Shown piece after piece: positions 9,299-17,174 of a stretch of DNA of 64,000 nucleotides (within the stretch, counting starts at the first letter, position 1; every line of letters begins with the position of its first letter). Position numbers and translations under genes: made by a program. The DNA comes from Antonospora locustae (lineage: Eukaryota; Microsporidia): NCBI GenBank assembly GCA_007674295.1, contig CM017453.1:1-64000 (forward strand), read 5' to 3'. The notes under the pieces were generated by a model, which did no database searches, had not been told where the DNA came from, and saw nothing but the letters and a program-made list of their open reading frames with translations.

Positions 9299-10690
9299 GC
9301 CATTTCGAACATGCTTCTTCTCTGCTGTCCGACGCTGCCAGGTTGCATGACCGTTTAGAGTATTGTGGTAACGTTTGTATCAAAACATCCGTTTTCTCCA
9401 TAACTCTCCTCACGCTCTCTTTTAGTTGTTATGTGCTTCCTCTGCCTCTCTGCGAGTTCATGTGCACTGTGTCTCTCTTCTGCATACTCTTCTCGCCCAG
9501 CCTTCTTGTGTCCTTGTTGATCTCCTAGGCTGGTTTCTGCATCACGTACGACGCGTGAGCTTTCTGCAGAACTCGTCCTGCACGTTTTTCACACTGCCTT
9601 GTGAATGCCCTGATCGAACGTGCCCATTCGCGACTCGTGCTCTGTGCGTATGTCCAGCCTGTCTCGTAGTATGTGTCGCCACGTGTTGAGCACGTGCACG
9701 TTCTCTGTAGCCTGTCCAGGTGACACCAAAACGTCCAGAACGATGCTCTTCAGCACTCTCACTATGTGTTCTCCCCCGTGCAGTGCTCGGTGCACCATGA
9801 TCAGAGACGCCATCTGCCTGCCGAGACACCACCGCAGGACCTCGCACAACTCAGGCACATATGCCTGTGCAGTTCCTCAGCCTGACGAGCGCTGTCTTGA
9901 GCAGGGCCTGTGTTTCTGCAAGGACTCTGTGTACATTCTTGATCTTAGAAATGCATTCTTGTCTATGCCGTAGACTGTCTTGATGTAGCTCGCCATGTCT
10001 CTTCCGTCGGTGACAGGTGGTGTGCACCCAGATGGCAAGAAATGTGCCAGAGTCTCTGTGTGTCCCAGTGGAGAGAGTCCTCTCTAAGTCGTCTGTACAC
10101 GTCGTCCTCGTTGATCACTGTGACAGGGCCTGCAAGCTCGCTCTGCCAGAGAAGGACATCGTCTCCGAGCCGTTCACGGTGGTCTTGCCACCTAAGAGTG
10201 TTGCCCTCGTCGCGCTCGATTCTTAGATTAAGCATCGTGATTTTTGGAAGACTCGCTATTGTGCGTGGAAGCGTAGTCGGTTCGTTGCTGTTAAGATACA
10301 GCACACACAGCTGCGACAGGTGCTTATGCTCTCTAGGAGTGCTGCCAGCTTGTTATAACTAAGATAAAGCACCTGAAACATCGAAAGGTCGCCAGACTCC
10401 TGGAAAGTGCTGCTAGCTTGTTATCACTCAGAGAAAGCACTTGCAGCTGCGACAGGTCGCCTGTTCTCTCCGAGAGTGCGGTAGCCTGTTGCAGCTGAGG
10501 TCAAGCATCTCCAGGTTCATAACCTCAAACACCTCTTCTGGTACTGCGCAAAGGCATTTTTCTCTGTAGTCAAGTGTTGACCCTGCCACTCTATGCATGG
10601 GATCTACAGCTTCATCGACCAAGTGGGCAAAGTGTGCTGAATGATTGACAGACAATGAGAAGGCCAATGGAAAGTGGCACAACGGTCGAC
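8986..10690. repeat. Segmental duplication, sister of 4290-6280
   Basis: The stretch shares order and sequence with 4290-6280: end of a BTB-LRR reading frame, a roughly 0.9-kb C-rich spacer, then an LRR gene on the minus strand. Similarity is interrupted by many small indels. A block such as GGTAACGTTTGTATCAAAAC occurs in both copies. The unit therefore includes parts of both gene families and was copied as a block. Confidence 0.75.
9299..10690 (-). pseudogene. Broken copy of the secreted LRR gene
   Basis: From 10,682 leftward the minus strand keeps family landmarks in shifting frames: a hydrophobic start, the PEEVFEVMNLEMLDLSCN segment, then short LRR pieces, and finally LPRTIASLPKITMLNL followed by a DDVLLWQSELAGPVTVINED block. 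At least two frameshifts separate these pieces, and only a few of the 11-12 repeats of the copy at 5284-6279 remain. Its C-terminus continues past the point where the intact copy stops, showing that the ancestral protein was longer. Beyond about 9963 the frame decays again. Confidence 0.6.
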
Positions 10691-11108
10691 CTGTCTAGCT
10701 AGATATGCGAACGACTGATCACAAGTCTTTCTTGAAAAATGGACAGAGATCATGAGTAGATCGCTGCTCTGTGTCTTACCTGGCCTTTCCGAGAAAGTGG
10801 CTTGTTCCAAGCGATGCATCAGGCCAAGGCTCTCAACGGCTGCACTCGACTGTGCAGTGTCACGCCGGCTTGCAGAGGTGCGCTTGCACGAGGCTTGCAC
10901 ACGTGAAGAAGCTGCGGAGTGGTGCTCTATGTTACGAATGTGCCAAACTCCTCTAGAGGACCCATTTCAACACGACACTTTTTGCAGCGCAATGTAAGTA
11001 GCTTCTTAGTTTATGCTCGCGCCGACGTTTTATCTCTAATAAGACGGTTGATAGTAAAAAAATATCTGCAAGAAAAAGGACTCAGAATTTAATGAATGAA
11101 TACAGGTT
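10691..11108. other. Boundary between the repeat region and unique sequence
   Basis: No gene recognised. The stretch separates the duplicated LRR family region from the polar tube protein gene. Base composition changes from C-rich to A+T-rich around 11,030-11,100, immediately downstream of the stop of the next gene. Confidence 0.4.
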
Positions 11109-12923
11109 TTATGATTCTTCTTTTTCTTTTTCGTTATCCTGGTCTTCTGACTTCTTATTTTCGCTGCTATAAGAGTCCTTTCCTTTCTTGCTCGCATCTT
11201 TGAAGATGCCCGGCCGCACAGTTGTGATCTCCATGAGAGATTCGCATTCGCCACAGCCCTCGTTCTGGCCCTCGACCGCAGCCTTCTTCTCGAGTGCTTC
11301 GATGCAGGAGGACAGGCATGGGTCAGGGCTTTTTGCAGCAGGTATCTTTCCTTTCTGCTTGAGGAGGCCACCTAGCTCGTTGAACTCAAGCAGGGCTGTT
11401 GGCTTCTTCAGAGGACTTGGGGTTCTCATGTTCTTCTTCTCAACGTCGTAGTGTATCTTTTCAACAACACCCATCATCTTCACGCGCCCGTCCTCAACAA
11501 GCTGGACTACGTTTCCATACATTATGATCTGGTAGTACGGCTCCTCGACAACACGGCTCATGACCTTGCGGGCCTGGCACACCATGGCATTGGGATTCAG
11601 CTTCTTTATGCACTCCTTTGACGGCGGTTTCGAAAGAATCTGTGCGTACTTCTTTGCCCTCTCGTTTTTTTCGATGACCTTCTCAACACAGTCCTGGTTC
11701 AGCTTTGTCTGGAGCATGCTCCAGTTTCCGTCGACGCTTGATGACTTGCACTTTGGGTTGTTGGTCAGAAAGCTGCCTGCCATGTCAGGTGGGAGGGATG
11801 CTGCTGCGTTCTGTGCAATGGCTGCCTTGAGAACCTTGTTCTGCTCGAGAGATAGAATTTGCTCTCTAGTGGCATTTCTCGATGCAGCTGAAGTTCCTGC
11901 GGATGTATGTTGTTGGATGCTTGTCTCTGGTTTTGCAGTGGTTGCGGCTACTCCCTGTGCCATTACAGGTAATGGCACAATGCTCACACCGCTGCTAATG
12001 CCGCCATGTGCTGGAGAGCTCACTGTGCTACCAGTGTGACTGACGCCCGTACTAGACACTACAGCGTTACTTGAGCTAGATGTTTCGCCTCCCCCGTAAC
12101 TTGATGATACCACATCATGCCCTAGCTTTCCAGAGCCCATGTCTGATCCAGATCCTGTTTCTGCACCAGAGCCCGTGCCTGATCCAGATCCTGTTTCTAC
12201 ACCAGAGCCCGTGCCTGATCCAGATCCTGTTCCTGCACCAGAGCCCGTGCCTGATCCAGATCCTGTTCCTGCACCAGAGCCCGTGCCTGATCCAGATCCT
12301 GTTCCTGCACCAGAGCCCGTGCCTGATCCAGATCCTGTTCCTGCACCAGAGCCCGTGCCTGATCCAGATCCTGTTCCTGCACCAGAGCCCGTGCCTGATC
12401 CAGATCCTGTTCCTGCACCAGAGCCCGTGCCTGATCCAGATCCTGTTCCTGCACCAGAGCCCGTGCCTGATCCAGATCCTGTTCCTGCACCAGAGCCCGT
12501 GCCTGCTCCTGTTCCTGTGCCTGCACCAGAGCCCGTGCCTGATCCAGATCCTGTTCCTGCACCAGAGCCCGTGCCTGCTCCTGTTCCTGTGCCTGCACTA
12601 GAGCCTGTGCCTGCTCCTGTTCCTGTGCCTGCACTAGAGCCTGTGCCTGACATAGTGCCATGTCCACCCATCATTATTTTTGCACTTCCACCGCTATAGC
12701 CGCCTCCAGTGTAGCCGCCGCTAGTGTAGCCGCCGCTAGTGTAGCCGCCGCCAGTGTAGCCGCCGCCAGTGTAGCCGCCTCCACCACTGTAGCCACCGCC
12801 TCCGCTGTAGCCACCGCCTCCGCCACCATAACTACTGCGCGAAGAAGAACTCCAACTACTCGAATACGAAAGCACTGGCTGTAAAATGCTAATAAGCAGC
12901 ATGTACCAAATAATCCCTTTCAT
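11109..12923 (-). CDS. PTP2: Polar tube protein 2-like, glycine-rich secreted protein
   Basis: The 604-residue product has a signal peptide (WYMLLISILQPVLS). A Gly/Ser/Tyr-rich segment (SGGGGY, TGGGY units) follows, then a long run of GTGSGAGTGSGS repeats to about residue 260, a Ser/Thr/Ala-rich linker, and a lysine-rich C-terminal core. The core has eight cysteines (contexts PKCK, DCVE, ECIK, VCQA, PCLSSC, GCGEC), and the protein ends in an acidic, Lys/Glu-rich tail. Microsporidian PTP2 proteins are known for a signal peptide, a lysine-rich core with conserved cysteines and an acidic tail, so the C-terminal half fits PTP2. The glycine-rich N-terminal half is an added feature. The expected role is building the polar tube that delivers the sporoplasm into host cells. 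No PTP1-like gene is visible beside it. No CCC motif precedes the ATG. Confidence 0.65.
   Translation of the reverse strand: MKGIIWYMLLISILQPVLSYSSSWSSSSRSSYGGGGGGYSGGGGYSGGGGYTGGGYTGGGYTSGGYTSGGYTGGGYSGGSAKIMMGGHGTMSGTGSSAGTGTGAGTGSSAGTGTGAGTGSGAGTGSGSGTGSGAGTGTGAGTGSGAGTGSGSGTGSGAGTGSGSGTGSGAGTGSGSGTGSGAGTGSGSGTGSGAGTGSGSGTGSGAGTGSGSGTGSGAGTGSGSGTGSGAGTGSGSGTGSGVETGSGSGTGSGAETGSGSDMGSGKLGHDVVSSSYGGGETSSSSNAVVSSTGVSHTGSTVSSPAHGGISSGVSIVPLPVMAQGVAATTAKPETSIQQHTSAGTSAASRNATREQILSLEQNKVLKAAIAQNAAASLPPDMAGSFLTNNPKCKSSSVDGNWSMLQTKLNQDCVEKVIEKNERAKKYAQILSKPPSKECIKKLNPNAMVCQARKVMSRVVEEPYYQIIMYGNVVQLVEDGRVKMMGVVEKIHYDVEKKNMRTPSPLKKPTALLEFNELGGLLKQKGKIPAAKSPDPCLSSCIEALEKKAAVEGQNEGCGECESLMEITTVRPGIFKDASKKGKDSYSSENKKSEDQDNEKEKEES
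12140..12660 (-). repeat. 36-bp tandem repeat array inside the PTP2-like gene
   Basis: About ten or more copies of a 36-bp unit (plus-strand core GATCCAGATCCTGTTCC) encode the 12-residue GTGSGAGTGSGS motif on the minus strand. A 24-bp variant with TGCTCCTGTTCCTGTGCC occurs near the upstream end of the gene. Near-identity of central units suggests ongoing unequal exchange, so the copy number is likely to vary between isolates. The opposite strand is open in several frames only because of this repeat. Confidence 0.9.
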
Positions 12924-13503
12924 TTTATCTGTGCTTTCTCTTCGTTTATATTCTTATTTTCAATGTAAAACAATGTTAAGACAGCTTCCAATAGTAACGT
13001 CATATCTACTACGAAAGAGCGTAAATACTGTTTTACATCATGCATTTATTTTGCATGAAACGTGCCAAAGGCATTGTTTTCTTGCGAAGGAAGAGCAACG
13101 TTTCAACACAAGCCAGTGGCCACATTGCGTAGTTTCAGAGTTTTGCAAATAGCACGCCACAGTACATCCAATACGTTATGGAGAGTTCGGTGATATTAGA
13201 CGCACTGCCAGTAGAATTCTACTTGTTGGCAATAATCATGCCGCTGTGTCACACTACATGTCCCTAGTACATTTAGGGGCTTCGCTTCCAGTATACTTGG
13301 ATAAGAGTGTGTTTTTTGTCTTCAGCGAATTCTCACACGCCTGTTAATCGTTGTTAGAAGCAAAAGGCCGTTCTATATGTATGCAATGAACACTAGGCTA
13401 TTTTATTGTGCAGGCCTGCTGTGCCACGAGCTTGGCTGAAATATGGATTTGCAGTGAATATGCACAGATACACTAGCAGGCAGATACTCCAGTAAGATGC
13501 TTG
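12924..13503. other. 580-bp intergenic region upstream of the PTP2-like gene
   Basis: Presumably contains the promoter of the PTP2-like gene and the 3' end of ARP5. I see no further gene, repeat or RNA. It is one of the longest gaps in the unique part of the window. Confidence 0.5.
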
Positions 13504-15366
13504 TCAAAACTCCATCCTCTCAATAAGATACTCTGCGCCAAGCTCCTCATAGTCTTTTCGCGTGAACACCGGGAAAAGAGGCGCAAAATATGCCCCAAAG
13601 AATGCGTCGTAGACAGGGTCCTTGGCCCTACACACGTTCAGAATGCCGTTTCCAACTAAAGACTGCGCTTCAAATCGTACGCGTGTGTCCAGGCCTGCTA
13701 TTTGGCTGAACCCACCTGTTATAAATATGTTTTTTGCCTTTTGGATCTCTAGAGCTTCAGAGAGACCAATGCCATTCAGGTTTATTATGCTAGGCTCAAA
13801 GAGAATTTCAGGAATTTTTCGTCTTTCTATAGAAAGCCCCTGCAGGACTTTGGACGTGGGTGCTTCAAACGGCTCGAAGTCAGGCTCGTGCTGCCTTATT
13901 GTCTCTGTGCACTCTCTGATGTCCTGCAAAATTCTGCTATGGGTTTCCTCGTCCTCTGCCCACAGAACCTTAGAAAGTATTTCCTCTTCATCCTTGCTGA
14001 GCACTGCCTCTGTGCTCTTTCCCTTGACCTTTGCAAACACGCTTTTCTTGTTTTTGACTTCTCTCAGAATATTTTCTTTCTGCTTCAGGTCTCTCTTGAG
14101 CAGATGCAGCTTGCTCTTCATTCGCTCAAGATACCCATGAAAGTCTGTTTTGAGTTCGTAGCTGTTCATGCTTGAGCTTATTCGCCTAGAAAGCCGGCTC
14201 AGCTCCTTGGCCACACGCTGCTTAAGACGATATATCAGCGAAAAGTACGCTATTCTGTCCTTTCTCTCGTCGCCGCGAGCATCTGCAGCGGTGTCATTCT
14301 CCACTGCACCCGCTGTGTTGACCTCATCACCATTATCTCTGTTATTCCGATGAAGACTGGGATCGGTGTTGATGCTTGTGCTTTTGTTGATTTTTTCGGA
14401 GTCCTCGTGTGTGTATGTATCTCCATCGCAGAGCGTTCTCGCATATTCGCATGCCATGATGCTCTCTGCACCTTCGGGGTCTTTATCCTCGCTCTTCTTG
14501 CCTTTTGACCCTCTGCCGTCATAAACGTCATTGCCCAACACGTTTTCTCCCCGATAAACAACACTCTTGTTATCTCTGCCGTCGGCGCTATCTCCTAGGC
14601 TGGCATTCTGCAGAAACGAGGGCGTGTAGTCGTCCACAAACTCCTTTTTTCGTGCACACTCTAAAATGTCTAGGCACTCTCTGTTGTAGTCCTCACATAT
14701 TCTCAAGTTCTTCAGCATCTCGTCCACTACCTCTTCAGTTGCCCTGAGTCTTGGATACTTGTTGCACAGCATCATTGCTATGTACTTCTTGCACTGCTTG
14801 GCTCCAAAGCCTAGCCGAAAAACCTGTCTGATCTTTTTGTCAACAAAGATCACATCAGTAGATGTGTGTGAGAGCGATATCACGGCTGCAGGCTCATGAA
14901 TCTTGTTCTGATGCATTGAGTAAACGGCGTCTATTCCAAGCTGGAGCTTTCTGAAGCGATACAACTCAAACACAGTCTCGAGCGTCCGCTTTCGGCTGAA
15001 GTTTGGCGTAAATGGCCTTTCGGTTAGTATAAGGCCGTTGGGCTCCTGGAGCTTGATCTTACTGAATACTCGGTCAAAGATGATCTCCATGTTTTCAAAG
15101 TTTGTGATCACATCGTTATCAAACATGAACTTTTCTGCATATCCATTGATGTAGTTGAAGCTTATATGGTCCTTAAGCTTGTAGAACTTGTTTGGAAACC
15201 TCAGAACCATCTCTCCCTGGTACCCTGCCTTGCACTCAAACGACCCGTTGTCAATCACAACAGTTGTACCATCTTCATGTACAATGTCGCTGTGCAAGAG
15301 TCTTCTGTTCATCGGGGCTAGAATAACATCAAAGTGCTGCCTGGATGGCATGTCTCTCTCAAACAT
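13504..15366 (-). CDS. ARP5: Actin-related protein 5 (INO80 complex)
   Basis: The 620-residue protein has an actin fold. The phosphate-1 region is VVIDNGSFECKAGYQGE near residue 37, and the C-terminal subdomain has IFITGGFSQIAGLDTRV. Family-specific segments of ARP5 are present: LTERPFTPNFSRKRTLETVFE, and near the C-terminus CRAKDPVYDAFFGAYFA followed by TRKDYEELGAEYL. A large charged insert (about residues 225-440) is typical of ARP5 and binds the INO80 ATPase. ARP5 works in nucleosome sliding by INO80, so the organism probably keeps an INO80-type remodeller. Start chosen at the first ATG (MFERD). Confidence 0.85.
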   Translation of the reverse strand: MFERDMPSRQHFDVILAPMNRRLLHSDIVHEDGTTVVIDNGSFECKAGYQGEMVLRFPNKFYKLKDHISFNYINGYAEKFMFDNDVITNFENMEIIFDRVFSKIKLQEPNGLILTERPFTPNFSRKRTLETVFELYRFRKLQLGIDAVYSMHQNKIHEPAAVISLSHTSTDVIFVDKKIRQVFRLGFGAKQCKKYIAMMLCNKYPRLRATEEVVDEMLKNLRICEDYNRECLDILECARKKEFVDDYTPSFLQNASLGDSADGRDNKSVVYRGENVLGNDVYDGRGSKGKKSEDKDPEGAESIMACEYARTLCDGDTYTHEDSEKINKSTSINTDPSLHRNNRDNGDEVNTAGAVENDTAADARGDERKDRIAYFSLIYRLKQRVAKELSRLSRRISSSMNSYELKTDFHGYLERMKSKLHLLKRDLKQKENILREVKNKKSVFAKVKGKSTEAVLSKDEEEILSKVLWAEDEETHSRILQDIRECTETIRQHEPDFEPFEAPTSKVLQGLSIERRKIPEILFEPSIINLNGIGLSEALEIQKAKNIFITGGFSQIAGLDTRVRFEAQSLVGNGILNVCRAKDPVYDAFFGAYFAPLFPVFTRKDYEELGAEYLIERMEF

Positions 15367-15436
15367 ACAGCTCAAACGCTAAGACCAAACACGCTTATAG
15401 AAACAGTTCAGCAATAGCAAGTACTGCTGCGCATCT

Positions 15437-16774
15437 CTAGAAAGTACTTTCAGAATGCAAAGCAGGGTATCTGGGCATAGGCGCGCCGGATTCCGTCTCG
15501 GAGTACTCGGAGTATTCGTATAGCTGCTTTGGTGTCTTTTTAACCTTGTTACGAAGGTGTATGTGTATAACAGGCACCGTTATGCCGTGTATTAACACAG
15601 ACGAAAAAACAATCAGATGGACAAGGTTCATAACATTGTCGTCCAGATTCTTTTTGTGTCCTTGCAAAATCTCTTTTGCGCTATACGCCAGGAATATTGC
15701 ACCAGCACCTACAGGGCCAAACCATCCCGCAAACACCGCTTCTTTGATTGTGTACAACTTGTCAATCGCGGGCTTCAGAACAAGAATGACTGGAAGGCGT
15801 CGCAGAAGAATCAGCATAACGCACACAAGAATGTTTTGTGCGTTGATTGCCCTGTATGGAAACGTCGCGCCAAAGAAAACAAAGAAGGTGAGGTTCACAA
15901 GCATGTCGATGACCTCAAGCAGGTGGCTTTCCTTCACCTCCTCTATGCTTTCCTCGTCATACCATGAAAAAAACACACCACAGACAAAGCATGCAAATAT
16001 ATCATCTACTCCAATAAGAGCCGTTACTCCACTTACAAAGAATGCAAGCGCTATAGTGTATGCAAGGAGAGACTCCTTGTCTATCATGCGCATCTCCTTG
16101 CTCTTTATAAGCAGATATCTGGAGAGAACACCCAGCCCGATGCCGATGAGCACAGAAAATCCCAGCTCGTATATAAACGTTTTAAAGAATATGCTCCATG
16201 CTATGTCTGCAGGCCGGCCTCTGTATATGAGGAGGTACAGGGGGAAGTTTAGCAGCGCGAGGCCCAGACCATCGTTTGCACCGCTTTCAAAGGTCAGAAG
16301 CTTCCTTATGTGTGCAGGAACGTATCTGTTGGCAAACTTGCCTTTCAGAATTGTGCTTGCAAGCACGGGGTCTGTGGGTGTTATGCACGCACCAACAATC
16401 ATTGCGTTTTCAAGACTAAACTCCAGGAAGTAGTGTATGATTATGGTGGAAACTATCCATGAAAACATCATTGTTGGCACGAGCAGCATAAAGAGACTTC
16501 GAATGGACTTCAAAACGTACTCTTTGGAAACAACCATGCCCACTGCGATGACCTGGAGGTTTATTACTATTCGAGAGAACTGAAACATTCCAACCGCAGC
16601 TGCCTCGTCACTCATGTTGATTCCCCTGAAGCCATTTTTCCCGAACACCATTCCAACAGCTGTAGCTACAAGTGTCTCGCTTATGTAGCACTTCTCTTTT
16701 ATAAAGAGCGATAAGAGTGCAAATACAAGTATAAATGCGCCTATTATCGTAAGCACATTGTAAAACTCGAACAT
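15437..16774 (-). CDS. Na+/H+ antiporter, NHA1/SOD2 type
   Basis: The 445-residue membrane protein begins MFEFYNVLTIIGAF and has about 12 hydrophobic segments. Diagnostic fungal plasma-membrane antiporter motifs are IKEKCYISE, FSRIVINLQVIAVGM, the ACITPTDPVLAS segment, FANRYVPAHIRKLL and ESGANDGLGLALLNFP (the ND pair that binds the cation). It should exchange Na+ or K+ for H+. The start at 16774 is chosen because ACACCCCTCC lies directly before this ATG, as at many start codons here; the longer in-frame extension to 17032 is antisense to the SWIM gene and is rejected. The long hydrophilic C-tail of yeast NHA1 is missing. Confidence 0.85.
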   Translation of the reverse strand: MFEFYNVLTIIGAFILVFALLSLFIKEKCYISETLVATAVGMVFGKNGFRGINMSDEAAAVGMFQFSRIVINLQVIAVGMVVSKEYVLKSIRSLFMLLVPTMMFSWIVSTIIIHYFLEFSLENAMIVGACITPTDPVLASTILKGKFANRYVPAHIRKLLTFESGANDGLGLALLNFPLYLLIYRGRPADIAWSIFFKTFIYELGFSVLIGIGLGVLSRYLLIKSKEMRMIDKESLLAYTIALAFFVSGVTALIGVDDIFACFVCGVFFSWYDEESIEEVKESHLLEVIDMLVNLTFFVFFGATFPYRAINAQNILVCVMLILLRRLPVILVLKPAIDKLYTIKEAVFAGWFGPVGAGAIFLAYSAKEILQGHKKNLDDNVMNLVHLIVFSSVLIHGITVPVIHIHLRNKVKKTPKQLYEYSEYSETESGAPMPRYPALHSESTF

Positions 16775-16826
16775 GGAGGGGTGTTTTCTGCTCTGCAAAC
16801 AGATTTTGCAGACTGCCTGCCCCCAC
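16775..16826. promoter_or_regulatory. 52-bp divergent promoter with facing C-tracts
   Basis: Between the antiporter ATG (minus strand, 16774) and the SWIM-protein ATG (plus strand, 16827) lie only 52 bp. Each end carries a C-tract a few bases before its ATG: CCCCTCC on the minus strand and GCCCCCAC on the plus strand. This matches the C-rich motif seen before other start codons in the window and suggests one compact bidirectional initiation region. Confidence 0.55.
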
Positions 16827-17083
16827 ATGTTCAGATCATTCACAATTGAAAAGGTAAGGAAAAATCTAATAAGGCGTTTCTTATTGTAGGAGAAGAGCTG
16901 GAACATGTCCTTGATTACGATGCCTACCTGTCGTCGCTGGGGGGTGTCTTCTTCTACGTTGTAGACAAGCACAACATTATGGAGGTTGACGGTGTGTTCT
17001 ATTGCAGCTGCAACGGGAATCTTTGCGGGCATGCAATAAAGGTGCTGCTTGACAGACCCCTAATTACATACAAGGAACGCTAG
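16827..17083 (+). CDS. Small SWIM zinc-finger protein (SWS1/ZSWIM7-like), split by a 20-nt intron
   Basis: Exon 1 is 16827-16853 (MFRSFTIEK); exon 2 is 16874-17083; together 78 residues. Exon 2 encodes ELEHVLDYDAYLSSLGGVFF and then FYCSCNGNLCGHAIKVLL, a CxCx4CxH SWIM finger. The order (a VLDxxxxxL segment, a short strand pair, then the finger) resembles the SWS1/ZSWIM7 family, which partners RAD51 paralogues in homologous recombination. The frames of the two exons differ and the upstream sequence of exon 2 is closed by a TGA, so an intron or a frameshift must join them. GCCCCCAC directly precedes the ATG. It is divergent from the antiporter and 91 bp from the eRF1 start. If the intron is wrong, the finger-coding exon still looks real. 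Confidence 0.6.
16854..16873 (+). other. Putative 20-nt spliceosomal intron
   Basis: The sequence is GTAAGGAAAAATCTAATAAG: a GTAAG donor, a CTAAT branch-like element and a terminal AAG. Removing it joins two codon-complete exons. The eS6 intron in this window (23 nt) has the same plan with GTAAGT and CTAATTTAG. The alternative acceptor at 16889 (36 nt) leads to an early stop. Confidence 0.55.
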
Positions 17084-17174
17084 CTGTGTCTGTCTCTGCA
17101 TCCTGCTCGCATGCAGGCTTCTGCATCAGCACATGCCACAATACCGGGCTTACCGTGCAATTTTTGCATACCCC

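Noticed and set aside
10985..11005. GTAAGTAGCTTCTTAG as a tiny intron
   Set aside because: Only 16 nt, no coding sequence with a recognisable product on either side.
12080..12699. Long open frames on the plus strand, Pro/Asp-rich (PDPDPVPAPEPV) repeats
   Set aside because: They are antisense to the 36-bp repeat array of the PTP2-like gene; a 36-bp unit without stops opens several frames at once. No start motif, signal peptide or domain.
16854..16889. A 36-nt intron ending at TTGTAG in the SWIM gene
   Set aside because: It leaves exon 2 in a frame that stops after about 24 codons and loses the SWIM finger; the 20-nt version keeps the finger.
16775..17032. N-terminal extension of the Na+/H+ antiporter
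   Set aside because: It is antisense to the SWIM exon, contains no antiporter similarity, and the ATG at 16774 has a CCCC tract directly upstream and fits the family's N-terminus.
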